Shown one piece after another: positions 17,007 to 25,835 of a stretch of 48,872 nucleotides of DNA. The position numbers and the translations under genes were made by a program. The number at the start of each line of letters is the position of its first letter. The first letter of the stretch is position 1. Below the pieces are notes generated by a model, which saw nothing but the letters and a program-made list of their open reading frames with translations, did not search any database and was not told the origin of the DNA. The stretch comes from Bacteroidales bacterium (GTDB taxonomy: Bacteria; Bacteroidota; Bacteroidia; Bacteroidales; Paludibacteraceae), in assembly GCA_021371875.1 (NCBI GenBank), contig JAJFVH010000157.1, forward strand, positions 1-48,872, written 5' to 3'.

Positions 17007-18128
17007 TTAGGCTATCCGGCTATTTTTAATTCGGTTGTTCTTTTTTTTCGGTTTACCATTCATTTTCACAAACCAGATATAATAACCGGTTAATGGCAAA
17101 CTTCCGCCTATTATGGCAAAAATAAAAGTGAATATTTTTGAAAACATTCCCCAGTAATTTCCCACATGTAAATCATAAACCCAACCCCAAATCCTGCTCG
17201 ATTTTTCCTGGTCTTTATAAAGCGTAACTTTCGTTATTTCGCCTGTTTTGGTGTCGAACTCATACTTGTCGGTAGCTCTTGAGGTAGGTGCATTTCTTTG
17301 ATGTACAACTGCCGAACCGTTTTGGACACGAAGATATTCATAGTTTGGATTTTGTGCAGCTAATCCATCGGCAATTTCCTGCCACAAAGCGAAGGCTGGC
17401 GCATTCTTTTCGCCTTTTTTCACGTTTTTTTCCCCATCTTGTTTACGCGACTCTTCTTTTGGAATTTCAGCTCCGAAAAGTTTGAAAACTCCGTTTCGGT
17501 ACCAGTCGAACGACCACATGAGCCCGGTTACCGCGGAAATAAACAGTACCAGGCAAGCATAAGCCCCGAGCACATTGTGGAGATCGAAGAACAGCCGTTT
17601 ACGACCTTTTTTAAGTTCAACGGTGAATTTATTCCTTTTCATTTTTTTGGGAAACCAGATAACAAATCCGGTGACGAGTATAAATGCAAAAAGCAAGGTG
17701 GAAATCCCTACCGTGTATTTGCCCCAGGTGCGTGTATCATCGAGCATCCAGCGATGAAGCGACATGATCACAAAAAACGGACTGTCGCGATAAGCATAAA
17801 TGCCGGTTATTTCGCCGGTATACTGATTGACAAAAGCGGTTGTCCTGAATCCTTCGGCAAGTCCCAGCGCATAAGTTCGTTTCGGATCAGCCGGTATTTT
17901 TACATCTTTCACTTTGTTGTCTTTCAATCGGCTATTCACCATGGGAATGAGTTTATCAAGACTGAGCGGTCTTTTTTGTCCTTGTTCGACAAAATAACGT
18001 TCAGGGTGAGCCGCTTCCTGGATTTCGTCCTGAAAAACAAGCATTGCACCACTGAAGCAAATAACCGCAATGATTAATCCCACAGGTATTGAAAGCCACT
18101 TATGCAATTGAAAGAATAGTTTTCTCAT
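17007..18128 (-). CDS. PepSY-TM domain protein, iron-uptake associated
   Basis: Inner-membrane protein of the PepSY-associated TM family, often found beside siderophore receptors and proposed to help reduce or release iron in the periplasm. The 373 residues start with FFQLHKWLSIPVGLIIAVICFSGAMLVFQDEI, the family's first helix; further helices lie near residues 138-160, 185-207 and 335-357. Conserved His residues sit in LHKW, SLHRWM, DLHNVLG and YDLHVGNYWG. A Lys/Glu-rich linker (about 228-243) separates the halves. The upstream gene on the same strand is a siderophore receptor, 197 bp away. Enzymatic activity is not proven for this family. Confidence 0.86.
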   Translation of the reverse strand: MRKLFFQLHKWLSIPVGLIIAVICFSGAMLVFQDEIQEAAHPERYFVEQGQKRPLSLDKLIPMVNSRLKDNKVKDVKIPADPKRTYALGLAEGFRTTAFVNQYTGEITGIYAYRDSPFFVIMSLHRWMLDDTRTWGKYTVGISTLLFAFILVTGFVIWFPKKMKRNKFTVELKKGRKRLFFDLHNVLGAYACLVLFISAVTGLMWSFDWYRNGVFKLFGAEIPKEESRKQDGEKNVKKGEKNAPAFALWQEIADGLAAQNPNYEYLRVQNGSAVVHQRNAPTSRATDKYEFDTKTGEITKVTLYKDQEKSSRIWGWVYDLHVGNYWGMFSKIFTFIFAIIGGSLPLTGYYIWFVKMNGKPKKKNNRIKNSRIA

Positions 18129-18243
18129 GTTTGAAAAATTTAGCCCCTGCTCCCCGATTGGGAACTGAGCGAGTTTGACAATTTGAAGTTGATCCCCTGA
18201 AAATAAGCCGAACAGGTTAAATATGTTCCGTTCTATCCCTTAA

Positions 18244-18283
18244 AATCGGGTAATAAGTTGGCAAGCCAACTTGTTACCCGATT
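18244..18283. repeat. Strong hairpin between siderophore receptor and PepSY gene
   Basis: 19-base arms (18244-18262 and 18265-18283) pair with one mismatch around a 2-base loop. It lies just after the receptor gene in the direction of transcription and could reduce readthrough into the PepSY gene. The following T-run is short. Confidence 0.5.
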
Positions 18284-18325
18284 ATCTGATTGAACCATCC
18301 AAAAGTCCCTTCGCGAATTGGAATC

Positions 18326-20719
18326 TTAGAACCGATATGACAATACGGCGGCAAAGTTACGCGGATCGATCTGGTTGATATAACCGCCGCGGTAATATGA
18401 ATTATATCCTAAAGCATCAAAAAGATTGTTGGCAAAAACACGCGCTGTAAGCTTGTCGAATGTATAAGCCAATTGCAGGTTAACAGTTGTGTAAGCAGGC
18501 ATTTCGAAAGGTTTTACACCAACAGCAGTTCCATGACCATCAGGAGTCAGACTGAACTCGTTTACAGGACGTTCGCCTACATAATAAGTTCCGAGTCCTA
18601 CCGACAAACCTTTCAGGAAGCTTTTGTCAACAGTATAATAAATCCAGCCGTTGGCAGTGTGATCGGGAGCATTCATAGGTGCCGAACCATTTACATACGA
18701 AGGACTATTTTCGTAATGCGCATTCAGGTAAGCATATCCCAGCATAACCTGCAGGTTGGGCAACACACGGCCGTTCAGTTCTGCTTCCACACCACTACGC
18801 AATAAATCGCCGGCTTTAATATAATAACCTGTTACTGTGTTTGTACCGGGAACGTATTCTGTGTTCGACAGATTTTCAGTGATAATATCAAAATAAGTAA
18901 AATTGAAACGAAGGCGATTACTCAACCAGTCTGATTTAAACCCAACTTCCAATTGTCTGGTATCGGATGGCCCTATTTCCTCACCGTTCGACATTTTGTT
19001 GGATGCAGAGCGCAGGCTGGTTGTAGTAGTGTACGAACCGAATAAGTTCAGATTTTTGAGCGGTGAAATCATGATCCCGGCCATTGGATTCCACGCATCA
19101 GCGGCAATCGGTCCCACACTGGTGGCGTCCACGCTCGAACCGTAGCTGTAACGAAGTCCAAGGATAGCTTTCAGGTATTTGTTAATGGTCATCACTTCCT
19201 GAGCCATCACACCATAACCCGAACTGCCCGAAGCAACAGGCGCCGATGCTGTCAGTGTGATTTTTTTAGTAATAATATTTGGAACATCCTGTAAAACATC
19301 TATCGTATCAATTACAACCGTATTGTAGGCCGTTGTCGATAAGTTGGTCTGTTTAAAGTCAAAACCAAGCTGGAAAGTGTGTTTCACCGGACCTGTATAG
19401 ACATCGCGTCCCACTAAATCGAGTTGGAAAACAGAATTGTCATCATTGCGCAACGAACGGGAAGTGCTCCGTTTGCGCATATTATATTGTTCGGGATATT
19501 TATTTAACACGGTTGCCAGTGAAGTGGAAGTATTATCCAGATTATATGATGATCCGAAATACGAAGCTCTTAAACTGAATTTTTCCGAAAGCTGACGAGC
19601 GAAACGGGCTGCATACGTAGTAGTGATATTACTTGCGTTATCGGCAGTAAAACCAAGGAACTTGCTGTCAGGCATATCGTACAGGGCGTTCACCGAGTCG
19701 GCGCCTAAGTTTACCGTACTCGTGTATGGAGTTCGGTTATCGTTCAGGTAATCCATTTCCACGGTTACCACAGTTTTCTCATTCGGGCGCCATTCGAGCG
19801 AAGGATTCAGGTAAACGCGGTTCGAATTAATCACGGGACGATAATTCCCGCCACGTTCGAAAGCGCCGTTCAAACGGAAAGCAACTGTTTTTTCACGGTT
19901 TAATACGGTTTGCAAATCGAAGGTAGGACGAACATAACCCCAACTTCCGGCACGCAATGAGACTTCGCCGGTATTAATGAATTTTGGAGTCTTGGTAACC
20001 ACATTCACCACGCCACCCGGACTTCCCAGGTCGTTTCCTATGCCTTGTGTAATAGCCGCCGAACCTTTGATTACCTGAACGCTTTCAACTCCCTGCATCT
20101 CGGTCAATGCCGAAGCAGTACGGAAATCGGAATCGAGACGGACACCGTTTTTCACGATAGGAACACCACGGTAACCACGGGACGATAAGCTTTCGCGTAC
20201 GCCGCCATAGGAACCGAATAGAGTAAGACCAGGTACATTACGTACCGCATCGGTTACGGTAAGTATCCCCTGTTCGGCTATTGCTTTCTCGGAAATGATC
20301 GAAATACTCTGAATTTGCTCGGAAGGACGCAGGGGCATACGCGTAATAACATCGAGTTTTTCCGGTTGTTTATAACGTTCGCCAAAAACTTCCACATCTT
20401 TCAAATGTGTATTGGCTTTTAATTTTAAAACCAGCTCATCAGCATTATCGTTTGGTAAATCTACCTTCTGTATACAAGTTTCATGTCCGATAAAATTAGC
20501 AACCAAGGTCAATTGTTTGCCGGGCAGGTTTGTAAAACTAAAATAACCTTCCGTATCGGTTGTGGCTCCGGTTTTAAGTTCCGGGATGATTATTGATGCT
20601 GAAATTAATGGATTTCCTTCGGTATCGATAATTTTCCCTTTTATTGTTTCAGCAACAATCACATTAATACTCAGCATTAAATAGAATAAAACTAAAACTG
20701 ATTCTTTGAAATGTTTCAT
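18326..20719 (-). CDS. TonB-dependent siderophore receptor
   Basis: Outer-membrane gated channel for ferric siderophores. The 797-residue protein has a signal peptide (residues about 1-23), a carboxypeptidase-regulatory-like domain (about 24-108; IKGKIIDTEGNPLISASIIIPELKTGATTDTEGYF), a plug with LSSRGYRGVPIVKNGVRLD and GSAAITQGIGNDLGSPGGVVNVVTK, and a beta-barrel ending in the expected aromatic residue (LSYRF). The plug and barrel resemble the FhuA/FoxA siderophore group rather than SusC. It forms a minus-strand unit with the downstream PepSY-TM gene. No iron box was identified with confidence. The specific siderophore is unknown. Confidence 0.92.
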   Translation of the reverse strand: MKHFKESVLVLFYLMLSINVIVAETIKGKIIDTEGNPLISASIIIPELKTGATTDTEGYFSFTNLPGKQLTLVANFIGHETCIQKVDLPNDNADELVLKLKANTHLKDVEVFGERYKQPEKLDVITRMPLRPSEQIQSISIISEKAIAEQGILTVTDAVRNVPGLTLFGSYGGVRESLSSRGYRGVPIVKNGVRLDSDFRTASALTEMQGVESVQVIKGSAAITQGIGNDLGSPGGVVNVVTKTPKFINTGEVSLRAGSWGYVRPTFDLQTVLNREKTVAFRLNGAFERGGNYRPVINSNRVYLNPSLEWRPNEKTVVTVEMDYLNDNRTPYTSTVNLGADSVNALYDMPDSKFLGFTADNASNITTTYAARFARQLSEKFSLRASYFGSSYNLDNTSTSLATVLNKYPEQYNMRKRSTSRSLRNDDNSVFQLDLVGRDVYTGPVKHTFQLGFDFKQTNLSTTAYNTVVIDTIDVLQDVPNIITKKITLTASAPVASGSSGYGVMAQEVMTINKYLKAILGLRYSYGSSVDATSVGPIAADAWNPMAGIMISPLKNLNLFGSYTTTTSLRSASNKMSNGEEIGPSDTRQLEVGFKSDWLSNRLRFNFTYFDIITENLSNTEYVPGTNTVTGYYIKAGDLLRSGVEAELNGRVLPNLQVMLGYAYLNAHYENSPSYVNGSAPMNAPDHTANGWIYYTVDKSFLKGLSVGLGTYYVGERPVNEFSLTPDGHGTAVGVKPFEMPAYTTVNLQLAYTFDKLTARVFANNLFDALGYNSYYRGGYINQIDPRNFAAVLSYRF

Positions 20720-20970
20720 AATTTATTTTTATTATAGAATTTGTGCTGCAAAGGTCGTACAATACAAACCGGGCTACAATCACCATTAATAGTGATTTTT
20801 TCACCTGTATTGATTAAATATCATGATAAAACCGAGGGAGGAAGTACCTTTACCAACAATAAAAGCAAAAGCAGGTTCATCTCTCCACGATAAAGCATAT
20901 ATTTTGAATACGTTAGAATATTATTTAAAAAATTGCTATCATATTTTTTTAGTAATAAAATATTTGTGTT
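20720..20970. other. Divergent gap before the cobalamin riboswitch
   Basis: AT-rich divergent region between the siderophore receptor and the cobalamin uptake genes. It should hold the receptor's promoter on the minus strand; a weak -7-like match (GACCTTTG) is visible there. No credible gene. Confidence 0.5.
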
Positions 20971-20978
20971 TATCTTTG
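20971..20978 (+). promoter_or_regulatory. Candidate -7 promoter element (TATCTTTG) for the riboswitch transcript
   Basis: Fits TAnnTTTG and ends 5 bases before the first paired base of the riboswitch, which is where a transcription start would be expected. Confidence 0.6.
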
Positions 20979-20983
20979 TCCCC

Positions 20984-21254
20984 GCATTGGTTCACTTTCG
21001 TTTTCGACGAAAAGTGATTAAAAGGGAATCAGGTGTAAGTCCTGAACAGTCCCGCTGCTGTAAGCTCTAAGCTCCTCCAAACCTCCCCAATAGGGAGGCT
21101 TAAAGAGAGAAAACGTATTGAACAACACTTTGCCACTGAAGCCTCCCCAATCTATCCGGAAAAGGGGCTCTGTTTCTCCCCTTCGGGGAGATTAAGAGGG
21201 GCTTTCGGGAAGGCGTTCAAATACGGGAGTAAGTCAGAAGACCTACCAAGATGC
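20984..21254 (+). promoter_or_regulatory. Cobalamin riboswitch
   Basis: Recognised from the conserved core AAAGGGAATCAGGTG (21020-21034) through AGTCCTGAACAGTCCCGC to CTGCTGTAAGC, and from the B12 box AGTCAGAAGACCTACC (21232-21247). The outer stem is GCATTGGT (20984-20991) with ACCAAGATGC (21245-21254). A hairpin CACTTTCG/CGAAAAGTG follows the outer stem. The TGCCACTG and CGGGAAGGCG arms near 21131 and 21206 are also normal parts, but they are pushed apart by a repeat insertion. It controls the BtuB-like receptor at 21383. Adenosylcobalamin-type ligands are expected; on or off mechanism was not resolved. Confidence 0.9.
21071..21206. repeat. Palindromic repeat units inside the riboswitch periphery
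   Basis: A partial unit (ACCTCCCCAATAGGGAGGCTTAAAG, about 21080-21105) and an inverted pair (21139-21204: AAGCCTCCCCAAT..CCGGAAAAGGGG then CTCCCCTTCGGGGAG..GAGGGGCTT) match the units in the mannan operon. The inverted pair sits exactly between the TGCCACTG and CGGGAAGGCG riboswitch arms. Confidence 0.75.
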
Positions 21255-21382
21255 ATATCAATTTTCAGAAGCTTTCGAGGAAAAAGCGACGAAACATCAG
21301 CAAAAAATATCCTTTTGCCTTTGTTGGGTTTATTTCCGGAAGCTATTTGAACGGTTTATTCATCGTCAAATAGTTTACAACT

Positions 21383-23410
21383 GTGTTTAAAAAAATTCGT
21401 TCATCTTTTCATTTATTCAGGCCGGTACTGTTGCTACATGCGGTGTTGTTTTGCTCTGCGGCATATTCCCAGGAGCAAAAAACCGACACGCTGCGTAGTC
21501 GTACCCTCCGGGAAGTGGTTGTCACCGGCAGGCAACTGCAAATTGCACGCGCGTCGTTACCCGAACAAATAAAAACAACAAAAGAAATCCTGGCGCTCAA
21601 TGCCACCAATGTAGCCGATGTGGCCAAATATTTCTCGGGTGTAACGGTGAAGGATTATGGCGGCATCGGTGGTATGAAAACCGTTTCGCTCCGCGGCATG
21701 GGAGCACAACATACCGGAATTTGTTACGATGGTTTGATGTTGAGCGATATACAATCGGGCGAAGTTGACTTGGGACGATTCACCATCGACAATATTTCCG
21801 AAATCTCGTTGAACAACGGCCAACCCAACGACATTTTTCAATCTGCCCGCCTGTTTGCCTCTGCAGGAATATTAAGCTTTAAAACAAGACTCCCCGAAAA
21901 CAACGGAAATCAAAGATTAAGCGGCAAAACCACCGCCAAAACAGGTTCATTCGGGCTGTTGGAGGCAGGGATTTTTCTTATGCAGAATATCAGCAAGCAA
22001 TGGGCGTATAATTTCTCGGCCGATGCCCGGGTTGCCGATGGACAATATCATTTTATTCAGCATTATGGCACGTCGGATAATCTATCTGAAATATTGACCC
22101 GTGAAAACAGTGATATTCAATCTATTCGTTCGGAAGTGAATATTCAATACCGTCTCCGGGAAAAAGAAAACTTTACGCTGAAATCAAACTACTTCCAGTC
22201 GGAACGCGGGTTGCCAGGTGCAGTTACCTGGTATAACCCGTATAGCAAAGAACGTTTATGGGATAACGTTTTTTTCGCCCAAATCCATTACGAAAACCGC
22301 CTATCGGACAAACTTCAGTACCAATCGTTTGCCAAATTCAATAGTGCATGCAACCAATACAGGGATTTGAACGACGGGTATGAAAACGGAATGCTGGAAG
22401 AAAAATTTTTTCAAAAGGAATATTACCTGTCTTCCGGCCTGCGTTATCTTCCTTTCGACCAACTGCAACTTTCGGCATCTGCCGATTGGTGGTACAACGA
22501 TTTGCTGATTGAATCGACCATGCCTTTCGAGACCTTTCCCTACCCTACGCGTCATACGGGCCTGGTTAACCTAGCAGCTAAATACATTACCGAACGGTTT
22601 ACATTGAGCGCGAACGTGCTTTACACACTGACACGCGAGCAGGTCCGTACAGGCGAAGCTTCGCCCGACAGGAATAAACTCTCGCCAACCGTCAGCTTAT
22701 CATATAAAATGCTTGAAGATAAGGAAATCAGGATTCGGGTGTTTTATAAGAATATTTTTCGCGTACCTACTTTCAACGAATTATATTATCAGAGCCTGGG
22801 AAATCACAATCTTCGTCCCGAAAATGCAAACCAGTTCAATGTCGGGTTCACCTGGATGGAAACTAAAATTCCATTTTTACCGGAATTGGAATGCAGCGTG
22901 GACGGATACAGCAACCATGTTACCGATAAGATTGTAGCTACTCCCCGCGATTTATTCCACTGGAGCATGAGCAATAAAGGGGAAGTGGATATTAAAGGAC
23001 TGGACGCAAACCTCAAAATGGGTATCCCTGTCAAAGAGGTCGGTAAGCTTACAATTACAATCAACTACAGCTACCAGAGAGCCACCGATGTAACTGCCGG
23101 GAGCGCCAATTACGGCGAACAAATTCCCTATACCCCTTTCTTTTCCGGTTCGGGTTCCGCTTCGTACCGGCACGGGATATGGGAAGGCGGTTATAACCTG
23201 ATTTTCTCCGGAAAACGGTGGTACGGGCAAAATACGGTTGATACTAAGATTGATGCGTACAGGACACATTCGGTATTTGCAGCAGCGCACTACAAAACAT
23301 GGAAGCTGACCGGAGAAATTATCAATATTTTAAACAAGCAATATGAGATCATTAAATTTTATCCCATGCCGCGCAGGAATTTCAGGCTGACATTGTCAAA
23401 AGATTTTTAA
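21383..23410 (+). CDS. btuB: BtuB-like TonB-dependent cobalamin receptor
   Basis: Outer-membrane TonB-dependent channel for vitamin B12 or other corrinoids. The GTG at 21383 is the start: an in-frame TAG lies 12 bases upstream and no ATG precedes the signal peptide (residues about 1-30, LLLHAVLFCSAAYSQ). A TonB-box-like region TLREVVVTGRQ is followed by a plug (about 45-165) and a barrel that ends in Phe (LSKDF). At 675 residues it has no carboxypeptidase-like extension, in contrast to SusC. A cobalamin riboswitch in its 5' leader and the BtuG-like gene 28 bases downstream support the substrate. Sequence alone would only say TonB receptor. Confidence 0.9.
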   Translation: MFKKIRSSFHLFRPVLLLHAVLFCSAAYSQEQKTDTLRSRTLREVVVTGRQLQIARASLPEQIKTTKEILALNATNVADVAKYFSGVTVKDYGGIGGMKTVSLRGMGAQHTGICYDGLMLSDIQSGEVDLGRFTIDNISEISLNNGQPNDIFQSARLFASAGILSFKTRLPENNGNQRLSGKTTAKTGSFGLLEAGIFLMQNISKQWAYNFSADARVADGQYHFIQHYGTSDNLSEILTRENSDIQSIRSEVNIQYRLREKENFTLKSNYFQSERGLPGAVTWYNPYSKERLWDNVFFAQIHYENRLSDKLQYQSFAKFNSACNQYRDLNDGYENGMLEEKFFQKEYYLSSGLRYLPFDQLQLSASADWWYNDLLIESTMPFETFPYPTRHTGLVNLAAKYITERFTLSANVLYTLTREQVRTGEASPDRNKLSPTVSLSYKMLEDKEIRIRVFYKNIFRVPTFNELYYQSLGNHNLRPENANQFNVGFTWMETKIPFLPELECSVDGYSNHVTDKIVATPRDLFHWSMSNKGEVDIKGLDANLKMGIPVKEVGKLTITINYSYQRATDVTAGSANYGEQIPYTPFFSGSGSASYRHGIWEGGYNLIFSGKRWYGQNTVDTKIDAYRTHSVFAAAHYKTWKLTGEIINILNKQYEIIKFYPMPRRNFRLTLSKDF

Positions 23411-23438
23411 ACAAACAATTATATTTTTAATCCATTTT

Positions 23439-24527
23439 ATGAAAACGAACAAATTTTTCCTCGCCTTTTTATTGGCAACATCGACTGCCGGTTTATTCAC
23501 TTCGTGCGATCCTGCCGATGAACAACAAACAAATCCCGAAATCAGCACCGGATTATTCATCCTCAATCAGGGACAGTATGGATATAACAATGCCTCGCTT
23601 ACCTATTACGGCTTCTCGAACAACATAGCTACCACCGATGCATTTACAGTAAAAAACAATCGTGGATTGGGCGATTCAGGTCAGGACATTATGAAATACG
23701 GTTCGAGAGTCTATATCAGCATGTATAAATCGAGCCTGATTGAGGTGATTGATGCCAAAACGGGCATTTCGCAAAAATCGATATCCATGCTTAACGAATC
23801 GGGAAACCCGAGCTTGCCGCGCTCACTGGCTTCGTACAAAGGTAAAGTGTACGTTTCGCTTTACGACGGACATGTTGCCCAAATCGACACGGTTACATTG
23901 TCTGTGGAAAAAACGATAGCCGTCGGGAGCAATCCTGAAGGGATGGCTATTGCCAACAATAAACTGTACGTTGCGAACTCGGGTGGGATGAGCACAGTAA
24001 ACGACAGTACTGTTTCCGTCATTAATTTATCCACTTTTACCGAAGAAAAAAAGATCAAAGTAGTGATTAATCCTACTGTTGTACACGCCGACAGCGAAGG
24101 AGATGTTTATGTGCTTTCGATAGGAAATTACTATGATATACCTTACACGCTGCAACGCATCGAAGCCGGAACCGGCAAAGTTACTGCCATCAGCGATGTA
24201 AAAGCCTATAATTTCACCATTGACGGCGATTATGCGTATATCTACTATTTCGGATATGATGCCAACTCGACGGTCGTAGATAAAACATACACCGTTTACG
24301 ATGTGAAAAACGAAAGGATTTCAAAATCCAGTTTCATCGCATCGGATGCTGTTGAACGAATTCCTTACTCCATCGATGTGGATCCGATCAGCAAGGATAT
24401 TTACATCGGCGAAACCGATTATGTAAATGCCGGAAAAATGTATTGTTTTGATCAGGACGGAAAGCTGCAATATACTTTTGCAACCGGAGTAAATCCACTT
24501 AAAACGATATTTATAACCAATAAGTAA
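23439..24527 (+). CDS. btuG: BtuG-like surface lipoprotein (DUF5074, beta-propeller)
   Basis: Predicted cell-surface lipoprotein that captures cobalamin with high affinity and passes it to the BtuB-type receptor, as described for BtuG proteins of Bacteroides. The lipobox FTSC sets the lipidated Cys near residue 23. The rest (362 residues in all) is a YncE-like propeller with repeats such as GLFILNQGQYGYNNASLTYY, VYISMYKSSLIEVIDAKTG, VYVSLYDGHVAQIDTVTLS, and IAVGSNPEGMAIANNKLYVANS. It lies 28 bases after the receptor gene under the same riboswitch and is followed by a terminator hairpin. The function follows from family and context; the binding residues were not identified. Confidence 0.82.
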   Translation: MKTNKFFLAFLLATSTAGLFTSCDPADEQQTNPEISTGLFILNQGQYGYNNASLTYYGFSNNIATTDAFTVKNNRGLGDSGQDIMKYGSRVYISMYKSSLIEVIDAKTGISQKSISMLNESGNPSLPRSLASYKGKVYVSLYDGHVAQIDTVTLSVEKTIAVGSNPEGMAIANNKLYVANSGGMSTVNDSTVSVINLSTFTEEKKIKVVINPTVVHADSEGDVYVLSIGNYYDIPYTLQRIEAGTGKVTAISDVKAYNFTIDGDYAYIYYFGYDANSTVVDKTYTVYDVKNERISKSSFIASDAVERIPYSIDVDPISKDIYIGETDYVNAGKMYCFDQDGKLQYTFATGVNPLKTIFITNK

Positions 24528-24601
24528 TTCTTTAAAAAAGAATTATCACGCATTATTTGTGAAAATAATATTTTTTAATTTTCAAAATTTCTAAGCAAGG
24601 T

Positions 24602-24644
24602 ACTCATCCGTCAACTTCAGGTTGGCGGATGAGTCATTATTTTA
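24602..24644 (+). terminator. Terminator after the BtuG-like gene
   Basis: 14-bp stem (24602-24615 with 24621-24634, one wobble pair), 5-base loop, then CATTATTTTA. It separates the cobalamin uptake transcript from the thioredoxin gene. Confidence 0.65.
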
Positions 24645-24669
24645 GGGACAATACCTGAAAGTAAATTAT

Positions 24670-24677
24670 TACATTTG
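24670..24677 (+). promoter_or_regulatory. Candidate -7 promoter element (TACATTTG)
   Basis: Fits TAnnTTTG, lies after the terminator and 28 bases before the ATG at 24705. Confidence 0.6.
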
Positions 24678-24704
24678 TATCCAAATTCCAAAAACAAACT
24701 CACA

Positions 24705-25223
24705 ATGAAAAAACTAATTTTATTTTTTGCCATGATATGTTCGCTCGGCGGTTTCGCCCAGACTCCCGACGACCGCGGTTATATCGTCAAAGTGGGCGAT
24801 GCGGCTCCCGATTTCAGCATGAAACTTACCGATGGAAAGACAACCAGGATTTCAGAACTAAAAGGGAAAGTAATCATGTTGCAATTTACTGCCAGCTGGT
24901 GTAGCGTGTGCCGCAAGGAAATGCCTTTTATCGAAAGCGACATTTGGCAGAAACACAAAACAAACCCCAACTTTGCCCTGCTTGCTATCGACCGCGACGA
25001 ACCGCTCGAAACGGTACTGAAATTTGTGGAAAGCGCTAAAATAACCTACCCTGTCGGACTTGACCCGAAAGCCGACATCTTTGCACTGTATGCGCAACGC
25101 GAAGCCGGCATCACGAGGAATGTTATTATAGACAAAACCGGGAAAATTGTTATGCTTACCCGCTTGTACAACGTGGAAGAATTTCGTAAAATGACGCAGG
25201 TAATCGACGAGTTGTTGAAGTAA
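24705..25223 (+). CDS. TlpA-like periplasmic thioredoxin
   Basis: Membrane-exported thiol-disulfide oxidoreductase of the TlpA/ResA group. The 172 residues start with a signal peptide (MKKLILFFAMICSLGGFAQ); an earlier in-frame TTG at 24675 lies in the -7 promoter element and is rejected. The AhpC/TSA-type opening VGDAAPDFSMKLTDGKTTRISELKGKV is followed by the redox centre FTASWCSVCRKEM, and GITRNVIIDKTGKIV near the C terminus contains the conserved turn. It has its own promoter and comes after a terminator, so it probably is not part of the cobalamin unit. The natural partner is unknown. Confidence 0.9.
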   Translation: MKKLILFFAMICSLGGFAQTPDDRGYIVKVGDAAPDFSMKLTDGKTTRISELKGKVIMLQFTASWCSVCRKEMPFIESDIWQKHKTNPNFALLAIDRDEPLETVLKFVESAKITYPVGLDPKADIFALYAQREAGITRNVIIDKTGKIVMLTRLYNVEEFRKMTQVIDELLK

Positions 25224-25255
25224 GTTCTTAATTGTAGTTTCCTATCCTGTTTTTT

Positions 25256-25550
25256 AGCACATGACAAAAAATGTATTATGCAGGAAATTAAATAATTGCT
25301 ACAATAATTTGTAAGAATAGGAACGCGGATAAGTCGGATTAAACTGATTAGCGCGGTTGAAATATTCCGGATTCAATAACAGATTTAAACTTCACAAGCG
25401 AAGTCAGCTGATTTTCAACCGTGACCGATCATCCGTCATTTACATAGTAAATATAATCAGGATTTAATCCGTTTCATTGATAACTATAAATCAGCTAACA
25501 TCCGTGTTATCCGCTTTATCCGCGTTCCTATTATTTTTTTGTCATGTACT
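25256..25550. repeat. Inverted-repeat element, about 295 bp (MITE-like)
   Basis: Outer arms AGCACATGACAAAAAA (25256-25271) and TTTTTTGTCATGTACT (25535-25550) are complementary with one mismatch. Inner arms AATAGGAACGCGGATAA (25316-25332) and TTATCCGCGTTCCTATT (25516-25532) are perfectly complementary. The interior contains more CGGATTAA-like words in both orientations and no ORF. Mobility is not shown by this sequence. Confidence 0.6.
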
Positions 25551-25799
25551 TAGATCCTGCTTATAAACCTGTCATATTTTTGAAATCTGACAGGTTTGGA
25601 TGTGTAAAAGTTCAAAAAAAAACAAACCGAGAAAAGACGTACAATTTTGCGGATTCCGACCTGTCGGACTATAACATAAACATCTGAATACCAAACGGAA
25701 AACCGCCAGGATTCACCTCAACCGGCTGCAGTTTCGGTGTTCTTATACGGGGTTAGTATTAAAGTTCTGTGAAGTTAATGTTTTTTCAAACATATTCCT

Positions 25800-25807
25800 T
25801 ACATTTG
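25800..25807 (+). promoter_or_regulatory. Candidate -7 promoter element (TACATTTG)
   Basis: Fits TAnnTTTG, 28 bases before the ATG of the first endonuclease gene, so the leader is about 20 bases. Confidence 0.6.
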
Positions 25808-25835
25808 CAACCCTTCTTTTTATAAAACCGATCGA

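Larger units (their letters stand above)
25224..25835. other. 612-bp gap holding an inverted-repeat element and a hairpin
   Basis: No gene seen. It contains the inverted-repeat element at 25256-25550, a 10-bp hairpin at 25565-25597 (AAACCTGTCA with TGACAGGTTT), and a promoter element just before the first endonuclease gene. Confidence 0.6.

Noticed and set aside
20823-21017. 64-codon ORF before the cobalamin riboswitch
   Set aside because: It overlaps the promoter and the 5' part of the riboswitch and its product has no recognisable feature.
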